Part shown: piece by piece, positions 8,637 to 18,314 of the stretch
Layout: every line of letters starts with the position of its first letter
How positions within the stretch are numbered: the first letter of the stretch is position 1
Source of the DNA: Pacificispira sp040217575
GTDB taxonomy: Bacteria > Pseudomonadota > Alphaproteobacteria > UBA8366 > Aestuariispiraceae
Reading direction: 5' to 3'
DNA: 64,000 nt
Assembly: GCA_040217575.1 (NCBI GenBank)
Contig: JAVJPW010000002.1
Span: forward strand, 744,001-808,000
Program-made: the position numbers and the translations under genes
Notes under the pieces: generated by a model
The model's database searches: none
Told to the model about the DNA's origin: nothing
The model's input: the letters and a program-made list of their open reading frames with translations, nothing else

Positions 8637-9059
8637 ATGACGATACGCTACAATCCTCCAAGCGGTTGGCCGCAACAAGGCCGCGCATTTAACCACGGAA
8701 TAGTGGAACCCGAAGGCCGCACTGTCCGTATGACTGGTCAAGTGGCGTGGGACGGGGATGGTAACCTGGTCGGTGAAGGGGACTGTGAAGCCCAGATCAG
8801 GCAATGCTTCGACAACGTCGAACAAATCCTGAAGGCCGTGGGCGGACGGTTCGAGGATATGGTCTCGCTGACCATCTATTTCCTAAATGCCGACGACATG
8901 CCTGTGATACAGAAGGTCCGGGCTGAAAAGCTCGCACCGGAGATTGCCCCGGCGAGTATCTTGATCCAGACGCCTGGCCTTGTCGTCCCCGAGCTTTTGG
9001 TCGAACTGGTTCCAGTCGCAATTGTCCCCCATGATCGGTTCCATAAGCCCGACTGGTAA
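8637..9059 (+). CDS. RidA (YjgF/YER057c/UK114) family protein
   Basis: 140 aa with typical RidA features: an N-terminal beta strand with FNHGIVEPEGRTVRMTGQVAWD, the LKAVGGRFEDMVSLTIYF segment, and a C-terminal ASILIQTPGLVVPELLVELVPVAI containing the conserved P-x-L-x-x-E. RidA proteins are small trimeric enzymes that hydrolyse reactive enamine/imine intermediates; several subfamilies have other roles in catabolic operons. It stands alone between two IS6 remnants in the same direction, so its original operon context has been lost. Subfamily cannot be set from sequence alone. Confidence 0.85.
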   Translation: MTIRYNPPSGWPQQGRAFNHGIVEPEGRTVRMTGQVAWDGDGNLVGEGDCEAQIRQCFDNVEQILKAVGGRFEDMVSLTIYFLNADDMPVIQKVRAEKLAPEIAPASILIQTPGLVVPELLVELVPVAIVPHDRFHKPDW

Positions 9060-9169
9060 GAGACCGCTGCTGCACGAACCGACGTTTGTGCGCGGGGCTG
9101 TCAGGTGATGTGCGACCGAAACGGACGGTGGCTGAGTAACGCATGATGCTCGCTTTGGCTATGCAATGG

Positions 9170-9472
9170 GGCGTTGTCACATTAACCGGCCGCTTGTGGT
9201 GCTGAATTGAGATGTAACGTTTAATCTACTTCCGCCATCGCTTCCATCCGACAATCATTCAATCAGCCGTTCGGCTCTACTACCGATTCACGTTGAGCTA
9301 TTGTGATATTGAGGAGATCCTGGCCGAACGTGGCATAGATGTGTCTTACGAAACTATCCGACGGTGGTGTCAAAAGTTTGGTCTGGTCTTTGCACGTCGA
9401 ATGCGTGAGCGCAGGGAAGGTACCGATGAGCAGTGGCACATCGATGAAGTTTTCTTGAGGATCTGGGGCGCC
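9170..9472 (+). pseudogene. IS6-family transposase remnant
   Basis: Begins with the terminal repeat GGCGTTGTCACATTAACCGGC. The reading frame homologous to the 22934-23623 transposase runs to about base 9472 (frame visible from 9293: DIEEILAERGIDVSYETIRRWCQKF). The original start region is broken (ATG TAA CGT), and the C-terminal two thirds, including most of the DDE catalytic core, are gone. The end abuts an IS66 fragment. Confidence 0.85.
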
Positions 9473-9831
9473 ACGTCTGCCAGCTTTGGCGATAATATCA
9501 GTGCACTCCGCATCACCGAACCGTCGAAAATGGCCAGGGCGCAGCGGTGCCACAATGAGTTCTGATGCGGCGTCCGTACTGGGATAAGTCATGTGTCTTA
9601 AGGTGCGACTTGGATTGTGACTAAGAGAATGCCTTACGAACCTCGTCAATACAGGAGTTTGCGGGCAGGCGGCTGCGGCTCGGCGGTAAACTTCGTGCCC
9701 ATGGTCCAAAACGCCTTTAACGAAATGCCCTCTGTCTCGCAAAACTCCTGTTGATCCAAGTCGCTACGTTTCCACGATTCATGATGCGCCCGCCAGAACG
9801 CCTCACTGTGACGCACCCAGTGTTTAATCAC
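9473..9831 (-). pseudogene. IS66-family accessory gene (tnpA-type) remnant
   Basis: The minus strand from 9831 encodes AFWRAHHESWKRSDLDQQEF and ends RKLLY, the usual N-terminal half of the small IS66 accessory protein. Its continuation (MTYPSTDAASELIV, GHFRRFGDAE) lies in another frame downstream, so a frameshift splits it. The 3' end is cut by the IS6 remnant. The other IS66 genes are absent. Confidence 0.65.
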
Positions 9832-10069
9832 ACCGTTGATCTCGATCTCCTCACGCTGAAAACAGACAGCGAGAAAGGATCAGAACCAGCCACGCCCTGG
9901 AAAGTGTGCTTTCCCTGGACGCTTATCCTTGGTTCGCTGTTTCGCGAGAGAATATCCCTGAAACGATAAACAGCTTCCTTGTTTTTCTCATTAGGGAAAT
10001 CTATGCACTAGCTAGGAATTCTGCGGTGTTCAGGGGCCTAGATGCTAAGTGCAGCATTAGTATTTGAAG

Positions 10070-10101
10070 AAATTCCCTGTATTTTCCCTGCAAAACAGGG
10101 A
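10070..10101. repeat. 32-nt CCCTG repeat, copy A
   Basis: A 32-nt stretch containing TTCCCTGTATTTTCCCTGC and ending ACAGGGA, repeated identically at 38116-38147. In both places it lies about 230 nt past the 3' end of the serine recombinase gene. CCCTGT and ACAGGG arms can pair. It may mark the element end, a recombinase site or a terminator. Confidence 0.7.
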
Positions 10102-10330
10102 AACAGATCGTGAGACTGGTTCGTTTCAGACTGCGTCCACCACCATCCAGTCTCCCGATTTCGCCAAGTGGCGCAGATGTGGCCGGAAGGCCCGGCTTTC
10201 CGGGGTTCTCCGGCCCGCGTTTTCCCGGAGACGCGTCTCCAGACGACGAATAGGGCGTATTGCGGCAAAAGTCTCTGCTGCCCCTTTCGGACGTCCAAAC
10301 GACGAGAGACGATGGATGCAGCAACGTTGC
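10102..10330. other. Conserved noncoding segment downstream of recombinase A
   Basis: About 230 bp strongly similar to 38148-38377 in module B, including the pyrimidine-rich GCGTCCACCACC block. Open frames here differ between the two copies and have no start signals, so conservation looks nucleotide-level rather than protein-level. Confidence 0.5.
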
Positions 10331-11919
<1,589 letters not shown>

Positions 11920-11923
<4 letters not shown>

Positions 11924-12357
11924 CGCGATACGATCCCGAAGAAGCGCGGTCCCGACCATTTCGCGCCGGTGATCCGCTGCGCGACCTGGGAGAGGGACCG
12001 GAAGGTCTCCCCGCGGTAGAGCACCCCATCGTCCATCACGTCGACCACATGGGACTCTCCGTGCCAGTCCCGAACCAGACGCGTGCCGGCCGACGCGGTG
12101 GATCGTGCTGCGGTCTCAGCCGGACGCTCTCCACCGGCAATCGCCATAAGCTTCACACGGGTGCCGGGCCGCAACCCGCCTTGCGCCTGAGCCTGTCGGT
12201 GATACGCGGCGGCGAGCGCGAGGAGGCGCGATCCGATGCCTTTCGGTGGCGGGCGCCCATAGGCCGCTTTCCATGCCGCGACGACTTCCTCGCGAGAGAG
12301 GGCGTTGGGGGATGCCGTTCGGCATCCCCCGTCGCCTTGGGTCTTGCGCGCCGCCAT
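11920..12357 (-). CDS. DUF2924 domain protein (module A)
   Basis: 145 aa. The start at 12357 (MAARKTQGDGG) is chosen because it matches the start of the module B paralogue (MAQRQKNSNGG); an upstream frame lies inside the DUF3489 gene. The core GIGSRLLALAAAYHRQAQAQGG and the C-terminal segment GETFRSLSQVAQRITGAKWS are typical of DUF2924. The function is unknown; the family is nearly always encoded beside large serine recombinases, so a role as a directionality or accessory factor is an attractive guess. A 24-nt hairpin sits 27 nt inside the gene. Confidence 0.85.
12307..12330 (-). promoter_or_regulatory. Strong hairpin near the start of DUF2924, copy A
   Basis: GGGGGATGCCG-TT-CGGCATCCCCC is a perfect 11-bp palindromic stem located 27 nt downstream of the DUF2924 start codon. 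Module B has the equivalent structure at exactly the same distance (40354-40377), where one base change is a U-G wobble in the mRNA sense. It may attenuate translation/transcription or be a recombinase-related site. Confidence 0.6.
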
Positions 12358-12359
12358 GG

Positions 12360-12857
12360 TCAGGCGTCCGCGCGGTAGATCGTCTCGCCCTTGCCGTTCT
12401 TGTCGCGGGCGATGTCGATCCCCTTCTTGCGCAGCCCGGTCAGCGCGGCGCGGACGCTGTGCGGCTGCCACCCCGTCGCGTCCCGAAGCGCGGGGACGGT
12501 CGCGCCCTGCTTCCGGCGCATCAGCTTGAGGATCGCTTCGATCTTGCCGCCCTTCGCCGGAGCCTTGGGTTCGGGCGGTGCCTTCTCAGGGGCAGTCGCC
12601 GGCGTGCCGATGTCGAGCGCCTCTAGGCCGGCGGCCGTGATGCGAAGCGTCTTCGGGTCGTCGCCGTCTCGGTCCAGCCAGTCGGGCGTGCCGCCGATCT
12701 CTTCGATGTACCCGCGATCGATCAGGGTGCGCAGGCACTTCGTCCGTGCGCCGCCGGCGAGCGTCAGCCCGTCGGGCAGGGGTAGGATGAGCCCGTCGTC
12801 GCGCTGGGCCGCAGTGGACAGGATAACAAGCTGGGTATCGGTGAGATTCTTGGTCAT
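12360..12857 (-). CDS. DUF3489 domain protein (module A)
   Basis: 165 aa. The ATG at 12857 has GGAGA six nt upstream. The N-terminal part (LTDTQLVILSTAAQRDDG) and a C-terminal winged-helix-like segment (ILKLMRRKQGATVPALRDAT, HSVRAALTGLRKKGIDIARD) define the family, suggesting DNA binding. It ends two nt before DUF2924 starts. Function is unproven; with DUF2924 and the recombinase it forms the conserved left half of both modules and is a good candidate for an element regulator. Confidence 0.83.
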   Translation of the reverse strand: MTKNLTDTQLVILSTAAQRDDGLILPLPDGLTLAGGARTKCLRTLIDRGYIEEIGGTPDWLDRDGDDPKTLRITAAGLEALDIGTPATAPEKAPPEPKAPAKGGKIEAILKLMRRKQGATVPALRDATGWQPHSVRAALTGLRKKGIDIARDKNGKGETIYRADA

Positions 12858-13026
12858 GGTTGTCTCCATCGTGCCGGGCAGCCGCGGGATGCGGGTGCTT
12901 GCACTGCCCCGAGCCCGGGACCGAAGAGACCGGTCGGCGGGCGGAGGCTTGGAGGCGGTGGGTGCCTCTCCTCGACCGACACCAACGCTTCCTTTGGGTC
13001 CCAAGTCCAGTCCAAAGAACGCGGAT

Positions 13027-14442
13027 CTACCAGCGCTGGAGCTTGGTGACCGAGACGGTGTGTTTCGAGCGCTCGTCGAGCCACATCAGGAACTGCACCA
13101 TGCTGTCGACCTGATCGTCATGGGCGCCGTCGGGGAACTGGAGACACTCCGTCTTGAAGGCGTCCAGCCAGGGCGCCTTGCGAGGCAGGTGGACGGCACC
13201 GCCTTCGATCTTGTCGGTCTGGGTATGAAGCCGCGTTACCTTGTCGTGCTGCGGTCGGAACGGCTTCGCATAGATGCCGTCCCGCTTCAGATCCTGGATC
13301 AGGCTCGAGCCGGAGCCATGATCCTCGATGATCAGATACCGGGGCTTGTGCAGGCGGTGCCAGTCGACGACGCGGCGGCGCAGTGCCGGGTACTCCAGCT
13401 TCTCCCGGACCAGGTCCTTCAGATAGACGTCGTGCCCGTCTACCAGCCAGGTTGTGCCGACGGAATAGTCGTGGATCTCCTCTCCCTTGGTCGCGGTGTC
13501 CCAGCTCTGGACGAGATAGGTCTCCCCGCCCGCCGGCAGCCGGTCGTAGAAGCGGAACCACTCCCAGCGCAGGATGTTGCCGGATTCCGGTACGGGGTTC
13601 TGCAGGTACTGGGCGGAGAAGAGGTAGCTTCCGATGTTCCGCTCGATCCCCTTCAGGATCTCGACCGGTTCCCGGTCCGGATGCAGCGCCTCGCCTGCTT
13701 TCCGGTGTTTGATCAGTTGGCCGTCGAGGGTTCGGTGAACCTCGTCCTCCTGCGCGATCGCGGGGAGATTGACGATCTCCCAATCCTCCTTGTCGATCAC
13801 ATGGCCGACCAGGTCGTCGAGATGGACGCGCTGCATCACAATGACGATGACGCCGTTGCGCTTGTCGTCGAGTCGGGAGTAGAGCGTGTTCTCGTACCAT
13901 TGCTTCACTGCATCGCGCTCGGCCTTGGAGGTCACCTCGCCGGGCTTGATCGGATCGTCGATGATGAAGAGATCCCCGCCACGCCCGGTCAGCGTGCCGC
14001 CGATCGAGGTGGAGAGACGATAGCCGCCCTGGGTCGTCTCGAACTCCCGTTCGCCACGCTTGTTCGGATTGAGCCGGGTGCGGGGGAAGGCGTGACGGTA
14101 GAACTCCTTCTCCATCAGGGCGCGGCAGTCGCGGGCGAGCTTATCGGCGAGGTCGTGGTTGTAGCTGACGGTCACGACCTTGCGCCGCGGGTCGCGGCCG
14201 AGCACCCAGGCGGGGAAGGCGACCGAGGCGGCGATCGACTTCAGGCCCCGCGGCGGCAGGGTCACGATCAGCCGCTTGATCCGGCCGTCGGCACAGGCCG
14301 CCAGCCGGTCCGCGAGCAGATCGATGTGCCAGTTGTGCCGATAGCTCTGTCCGGGCGAGACGGCATGGAACGCCTTCTCGATGAAGGCGCTCAGATCGTC
14401 CCGGTAGATCTGATCGAGCGCGCGGACGAGGTCCTGCATCAC
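13027..14442 (-). CDS. Phage terminase large subunit (module A)
   Basis: 471 aa. The ATPase part shows a deviant Walker A (LPPRGLKS near residue 63), a Walker B LFIIDDPIK and the coupling segment GVIVIVMQRVHLDD. The C-terminal RNase H-like nuclease shows QSWDTA, the IEDHGSG acidic motif and HDDQVDS. It belongs to the phage terminase group with the C-terminal domain found in Mu-like and unclassified prophages. It overlaps the DUF5681 stop by 4 nt. Both ATPase and nuclease motifs look intact. No portal, capsid or protease gene follows, so packaging would need a helper or the gene has been co-opted. Confidence 0.9.
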   Translation of the reverse strand: MMQDLVRALDQIYRDDLSAFIEKAFHAVSPGQSYRHNWHIDLLADRLAACADGRIKRLIVTLPPRGLKSIAASVAFPAWVLGRDPRRKVVTVSYNHDLADKLARDCRALMEKEFYRHAFPRTRLNPNKRGEREFETTQGGYRLSTSIGGTLTGRGGDLFIIDDPIKPGEVTSKAERDAVKQWYENTLYSRLDDKRNGVIVIVMQRVHLDDLVGHVIDKEDWEIVNLPAIAQEDEVHRTLDGQLIKHRKAGEALHPDREPVEILKGIERNIGSYLFSAQYLQNPVPESGNILRWEWFRFYDRLPAGGETYLVQSWDTATKGEEIHDYSVGTTWLVDGHDVYLKDLVREKLEYPALRRRVVDWHRLHKPRYLIIEDHGSGSSLIQDLKRDGIYAKPFRPQHDKVTRLHTQTDKIEGGAVHLPRKAPWLDAFKTECLQFPDGAHDDQVDSMVQFLMWLDERSKHTVSVTKLQRW

Positions 14443-14834
14443 GACAGGACCTTGAGCACTTGGTCGACCCGGCGCTTCACGTAACGCTCCAGGATCAGTC
14501 GGTCTTCCTCGGACATGGAACGGACCAACCGCTCTTCTTCCTCGATCAGCCCGAAACGATGTGGCAGGTCCAAGAAGGCGGCCATCTGCCGCGGTTTGCC
14601 GGACATCGCATCGCCGGCTACGCGCGTGACGACCGCTTCGTATTGGCTGACTTTCATCCGTCGACCGTTGACCTTGATCTCGATCTTCCGGTCCAGGGCC
14701 TCCTTGACGATGGTCTTGTAGTTCTTGGCCCCGCGCGGTCGTCCCTTCGGATTGCCGGAGCGACCCTTCTTGAACTGCGACTTCTTCGGCGGCCGGCCGT
14801 AGCCGACCTCGTATTCGTCATCGCCGTCAGACAT
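14439..14834 (-). CDS. DUF5681 protein, possible small terminase-like partner
   Basis: 131 aa from MSDGDDEYEVGYGRPPKKSQ. The N-terminal signature GYGRPPKKSQFKKGRSGNPK, basic and disordered, is that of DUF5681. The rest is helical and acidic (LIEEEERLVRSMSEEDRLIL). Family proteins are commonly encoded directly before terminase large subunits, so a small-terminase or DNA-recognition role is plausible but unproven. It overlaps the methyltransferase gene by 8 nt and the terminase by 4 nt, so the three are translationally coupled. Confidence 0.78.
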   Translation of the reverse strand: MSDGDDEYEVGYGRPPKKSQFKKGRSGNPKGRPRGAKNYKTIVKEALDRKIEIKVNGRRMKVSQYEAVVTRVAGDAMSGKPRQMAAFLDLPHRFGLIEEEERLVRSMSEEDRLILERYVKRRVDQVLKVLS

Positions 14835-16236
14835 GACACAAATCTCCTTCGGGCAACGGGGTTGAGGGGTATCCGGACGACAGAGCCGCACGTCTCAGTC
14901 GGGCCGTCTCGGCGAAGGTCGGGCCGTCCCCGTCGAGGGCGGCCTCCGATCCCGTGAAGGCTTCCCACCGGCGCAGGACGGTGTCGCAATAGACCGGATC
15001 GATCTCGACGGCGCGGGCGCGTCGGCCGCACCGTTCCGCGGCGATGATCGTGGAGCCGCTGCCGGCGAAGGGATCGAAGACGAGGTCTCCGCGCTCGGAG
15101 CAGTCCTGGATCGCATCCTCGATCATCTCGACCGGCTTAACGGTCGGATGCATCGACAGGGCTCTGTCCCGGTCCTTCCCGAAGCTGTTGACCCCGGCAT
15201 AGTCCCAGACATTGGTCCGGTTGCGCCCGAAGCGGCCGAGCTCGACATTGTTCACATGGCGCGCGCTGCCCTTCTTCGCGACGAGCACCAGCTCGTGCTT
15301 GGAGCGGTAGAGCGAGCCCATCCCGCCATTGTCCTTGTTCCAGACGCAGAGATTGAGCTGTCGCAGCCCATTGAACCTCGCCGCGCTCAGGAGTTCGAAG
15401 AGATGGCGCCAGTCCATGCAGACGAACATCACCGCACCGTCGCGGCAGCTCTCCGCGGCGACTTCCAGGAACCGTGTCAGAAAGGCGGTGAATGCCTCTT
15501 CCGACATCTCGCCGGACCCCTGCGAGAACTCCCGGTGGCGCTGCTTGCCCAACCCCGAGACATGACCCTGGATCGGGACGTTGTAGGGCGGATCGGTGAA
15601 GACGAGGTCGATCTCGTCATCGCCCAGTAAGCGCTGCCGCAACGGGGCGTCCGACATGTCGCCGCAGGCCAGCAGATGATCGCCCAACCGCCACACGTCG
15701 CCGGGCCGGGAGACGGCCTCCGAAGTAGGATCGACATCGGGAATGGCGTTGGCTTCGTCATCGTCGCCGGCAATCCCGATCGTCAGGTCGATCTCGCCCA
15801 TCTCGAACCCGGTGAAGGTGAGATCGATCCCGTGCTCGATCAGGAAGACGAACTCCGCGCGCAGGGCGTCGGGGTCCCAACGCGCGCGCTCCGACAGGCG
15901 ATTGTCCACAATCCGGTAGGCCCGCATCTCGGCATGGCTCAGATGCTGGACCTTCAGCACCGGCACATGGGACATCCCGAGCTTCTTCGCCGCCGCGAGC
16001 CGAGCCTCGCCAGCAACCACCCGGTCGTCCGGATCGACGGCGATCGGTATCACGATCCCGAAGCGCTCGATGCTCCGGGCCAGCTGCTCAATCTTCCGCC
16101 GCGAATGCGTGCGGGGCGCGTTGGGGAAGTGTTTGAGGCTGTCGACAGCGACCGATTCGATCGTGTCATGTGAGAAAACGCGGGATCCGCATTGACGAAC
16201 AGCGGATGCGTCGGAAACCTCTGAGACTTGGTACAT
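14827..16236 (-). CDS. ParB-domain DNA methyltransferase (module A)
   Basis: 469 aa. The N-terminal ParB/Spo0J nuclease-like domain (residues about 30-120: NAPRTHSRRKIEQLARSIER, PDDRVVAGEARLAAAKKLG) is followed by an N4/N6 DNA methyltransferase domain. That domain has the catalytic DPPYNVPI and the SAM motif FDPFAGSGSTIIAAERCG in the beta-type order (DPPY before FxGxG). Such fusions are frequent in prophages and modify DNA without a cognate restriction enzyme. It heads module A and probably protects or marks the element's DNA. The TTG/GTG/ATG choice at the 5' end is not certain; an ATG at 16236 is used. Confidence 0.88.
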   Translation of the reverse strand: MYQVSEVSDASAVRQCGSRVFSHDTIESVAVDSLKHFPNAPRTHSRRKIEQLARSIERFGIVIPIAVDPDDRVVAGEARLAAAKKLGMSHVPVLKVQHLSHAEMRAYRIVDNRLSERARWDPDALRAEFVFLIEHGIDLTFTGFEMGEIDLTIGIAGDDDEANAIPDVDPTSEAVSRPGDVWRLGDHLLACGDMSDAPLRQRLLGDDEIDLVFTDPPYNVPIQGHVSGLGKQRHREFSQGSGEMSEEAFTAFLTRFLEVAAESCRDGAVMFVCMDWRHLFELLSAARFNGLRQLNLCVWNKDNGGMGSLYRSKHELVLVAKKGSARHVNNVELGRFGRNRTNVWDYAGVNSFGKDRDRALSMHPTVKPVEMIEDAIQDCSERGDLVFDPFAGSGSTIIAAERCGRRARAVEIDPVYCDTVLRRWEAFTGSEAALDGDGPTFAETARLRRAALSSGYPSTPLPEGDLCHV

Positions 16237-16326
16237 CTAGTCCTCCAGGCGAAGTGAGCGTCGCCCGGATCCTTACGATAGGACCGATGTGGATAGCTTT
16301 CGTCTTTTTTCCGCCGGCAGAAAAAT

Positions 16327-16845
16327 TTATCTCGAAGGCGCTTTAGTCACGTGAACGTAGCGGCGCGGCGTTGGTGGGCCGAATGAGATTTTTCCTTGTT
16401 TGAAAGCGTAGATAAGATCGCGGATGCGATCCAAGTTGAATTCTCTAAGCATGGTTTTCTGGATCTCTTCGAATGCCTTATGGCAGGGCATAAGTTCGGA
16501 AGAGGGCAGCGGTCTTCCCCTGGATCCAGTTCGAGCCTTGCGCCTCTCTCTAGCGGTCGCGTTGAGTTTCGGTTGCAAGCGTTCGTATTCTCGAACCGCC
16601 AAGAACAGTCGCAATCCCATAGCTCCGTCATCGAAGCCGTTCCGTCCGCGCTGCTTCTGGATCCGTCCGGCCTTCATCTCCGCAAGATACCACCGCGTCT
16701 TCGGAAGCAGTGCCGCGGCCCCATTGAGCGCGATGCATTCTTCAATCTCTGACAACTCAACATACCACCCGCGGTTCAGGTGCCGCTCCAAACGAAACGG
16801 GCTGCCTTTCTCCCAAGGGAGGAGTTTCTTCCGAGAGTTCTGCAT
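16327..16845 (-). CDS. Unknown protein, likely cargo of module A
   Basis: 172 aa, soluble and basic, with no family I recognise. It contains an N-terminal WEKGSPFRLERHLNRGWYV segment, helical central parts and a charged stretch (ARERRKARTGSRGRPLPSSE). It is on the same strand as module A, 91 nt upstream of the methyltransferase gene, with normal codon use and no convincing opposite-strand alternative. Its position suggests it belongs to the module or its cargo. The start at 16845 has no strong ribosome site. Confidence 0.5.
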   Translation of the reverse strand: MQNSRKKLLPWEKGSPFRLERHLNRGWYVELSEIEECIALNGAAALLPKTRWYLAEMKAGRIQKQRGRNGFDDGAMGLRLFLAVREYERLQPKLNATARERRKARTGSRGRPLPSSELMPCHKAFEEIQKTMLREFNLDRIRDLIYAFKQGKISFGPPTPRRYVHVTKAPSR

Positions 16846-16955
16846 TTCTGTTTCCGCCGAAGTCCGGTGAACCGCTATGCCGATTTTAGCGGATCGGGCG
16901 CCCGTGTGATATGGCCTTGGCCTATCATTTCCGGATGCGGGGATGCGGAAGGCCC

Positions 16956-17450
16956 CTAGGCGAGGGTCGCCTGGATCGCGGCGACAAGTCCCTCAGAATC
17001 CATACGAAACAGAGACATCTTATCCCGGGTGTTGGGCCCGGTGCTGCATCGGACGATTAAATGGGACCTAGCGTCTCGGGCGAAATCCGGGACGTCCCGC
17101 ATCGGCAGAAACCAGGCGTAAGCGATTTCAAGCTCCGGCAGTGGTACCCAGACTCCTATGAAGTAGGAGAATGCGTTGAAAGTGCTCTTGCGGATGTCGA
17201 ACTGGATCGTCTGATCCGTGGAGGGTCCCCGAGTCCACGCCTTCACCTGCAGGGCAACCGTCCTACCTGAAGCCTTGTCCATTGCCAGGAGATCGACACC
17301 GCAGTCGTCGGCCACCGGCGTGAAGGGCGCGATGCGTCCGCCCGATCGGGCGATCAGGTTGGCGCCGACGACGCTCTCGGTAATCCAGCCGATCTGGCTG
17401 CTGGTCACGCTGTAATCCGTAGCCCGGATGTCAAATTCTGCGCTCTTCAT
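16956..17450 (-). CDS. Putative PD-(D/E)xK-type nuclease, DUF4365-like
   Basis: 164 aa from the ATG at 17450. The segment QIGWITESVVGANLIARSGG, then DDCGVDLLAMD, then TVALQVKAWT gives the spacing E-x(n)-G-V-D-x(n)-Q-V-K expected of a restriction-endonuclease-like core with the metal-binding Asp and the lysine. DUF4365-type proteins have the same layout. There are no membrane segments. It is divergent from a small XRE regulator, so the pair resembles a self-regulated nuclease cassette. I infer a DNA-damaging or defence role; the family match is by motif only. Confidence 0.55.
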   Translation of the reverse strand: MKSAEFDIRATDYSVTSSQIGWITESVVGANLIARSGGRIAPFTPVADDCGVDLLAMDKASGRTVALQVKAWTRGPSTDQTIQFDIRKSTFNAFSYFIGVWVPLPELEIAYAWFLPMRDVPDFARDARSHLIVRCSTGPNTRDKMSLFRMDSEGLVAAIQATLA

Positions 17451-17543
17451 GTACCGAAGCAATCCTTCGGGAGCAGACGAAGTCAACGAAAAAGAGACTC
17501 ATAGTCTGTAGATCAATCGTCTGCAAACGGCTCGCTTTGGCGG

Positions 17544-17747
17544 ATGGATATTCGCAAGCGGGTAGGGAAAAACATTCAGCGCCTAAGAAAGGCGAAAGGC
17601 TGGTCCCAAGAGGAACTAGCCTTCGAATGCGGCCTGCATCGCACTTACATAAGCGGCGTAGAACGCGGAGTGCGGAATCCGACAGTAACCGTGCTTGAGA
17701 AGATCGCGTCTTCCTTAGGTCGAAGCGCAACGGAACTCTTGGAATGA
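17544..17747 (+). CDS. Small XRE-family regulator
   Basis: 67 aa, almost all one helix-turn-helix domain (GKNIQRLRKAKGWSQEELAF, HRTYISGVERGVRNPTV). Such minimal Cro/CI-like proteins regulate restriction-modification or toxin genes as controller proteins. It is divergent from the nuclease-like gene over a 93-bp spacer, which supports a controller role for that gene. Confidence 0.85.
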   Translation: MDIRKRVGKNIQRLRKAKGWSQEELAFECGLHRTYISGVERGVRNPTVTVLEKIASSLGRSATELLE

Positions 17748-17780
17748 CGATATTTGTGAGTGTTGGGTCGGGCCGGGAGG

Positions 17781-18314
17781 CTAACCTCCCTCTGATCCCA
17801 ATGCGTGGAGGAGGTGAATTATCGCCGTATCGACCTGTCGATCATCTGAAAAGCGGCCAAAACTGAACCGAATGCACTCGGATGCAGTAGCACCGTCCAT
17901 GCCCATGGCGCTTAGCACATGTGAAGGCTCAATCGTCCCAGACGAGCAAGCAGACTGCGTTGATGCGGCGATGTAAGGCTGTAGTCGAGCTAACAAGTCG
18001 GCGGCATTTTGACCATGAAAATGCATGAGCGCATTTCCAGGGTGACGGTTTTCTCGCCCTCCGATCAAGCTCGCAATCCGCCTTTCCTCGAGTTTTTCAA
18101 CAAATCGATCTTTGATAGATTTGACACGCTCGCGCTCTTCAGCGCCATTTTTTGAAACAAGGCGACAGGCTTCACCAAACCCCGCGATTAACTCTGTTGC
18201 CATCGTTCCGCCGCGGCGGCCTCCCTGTTGGCCGGCTCCTATGATCAAGGGCTTTATCAAGCCAACTGCTCCGGGGCCGGTTAGCAATGCCCCAACCCCC
18301 TTGGGTCCGTAAAC
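17781..18314 (-). pseudogene. Cysteine desulfurase, N-terminal half lost
   Basis: The C-terminal half of a class V PLP-dependent cysteine desulfurase (IscS/NifS/DndA type). GPKGVGALL and the GAGQQGGRRGGT segment lie just inside the broken edge, and the active-site cysteine loop is STQSACSSG. The frame runs straight into the inverted repeat of the IS at 18315, so the PLP-lysine region and everything before it were removed by insertion or IS-mediated deletion. The missing half is not found on the other side of the IS. The protein would be inactive. Confidence 0.85.

Noticed and set aside
9263..9742. A 159-codon minus-strand frame
   Set aside because: Spans IS66 and antisense IS6 debris; only its central part is a real (IS66) coding remnant, annotated as a pseudogene.
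12391..14484. A 697-codon plus-strand open frame
   Set aside because: It lies antisense to DUF3489 and the terminase in GC-rich DNA, has no family features, and the minus-strand genes have clear motifs, ribosome sites and overlaps.
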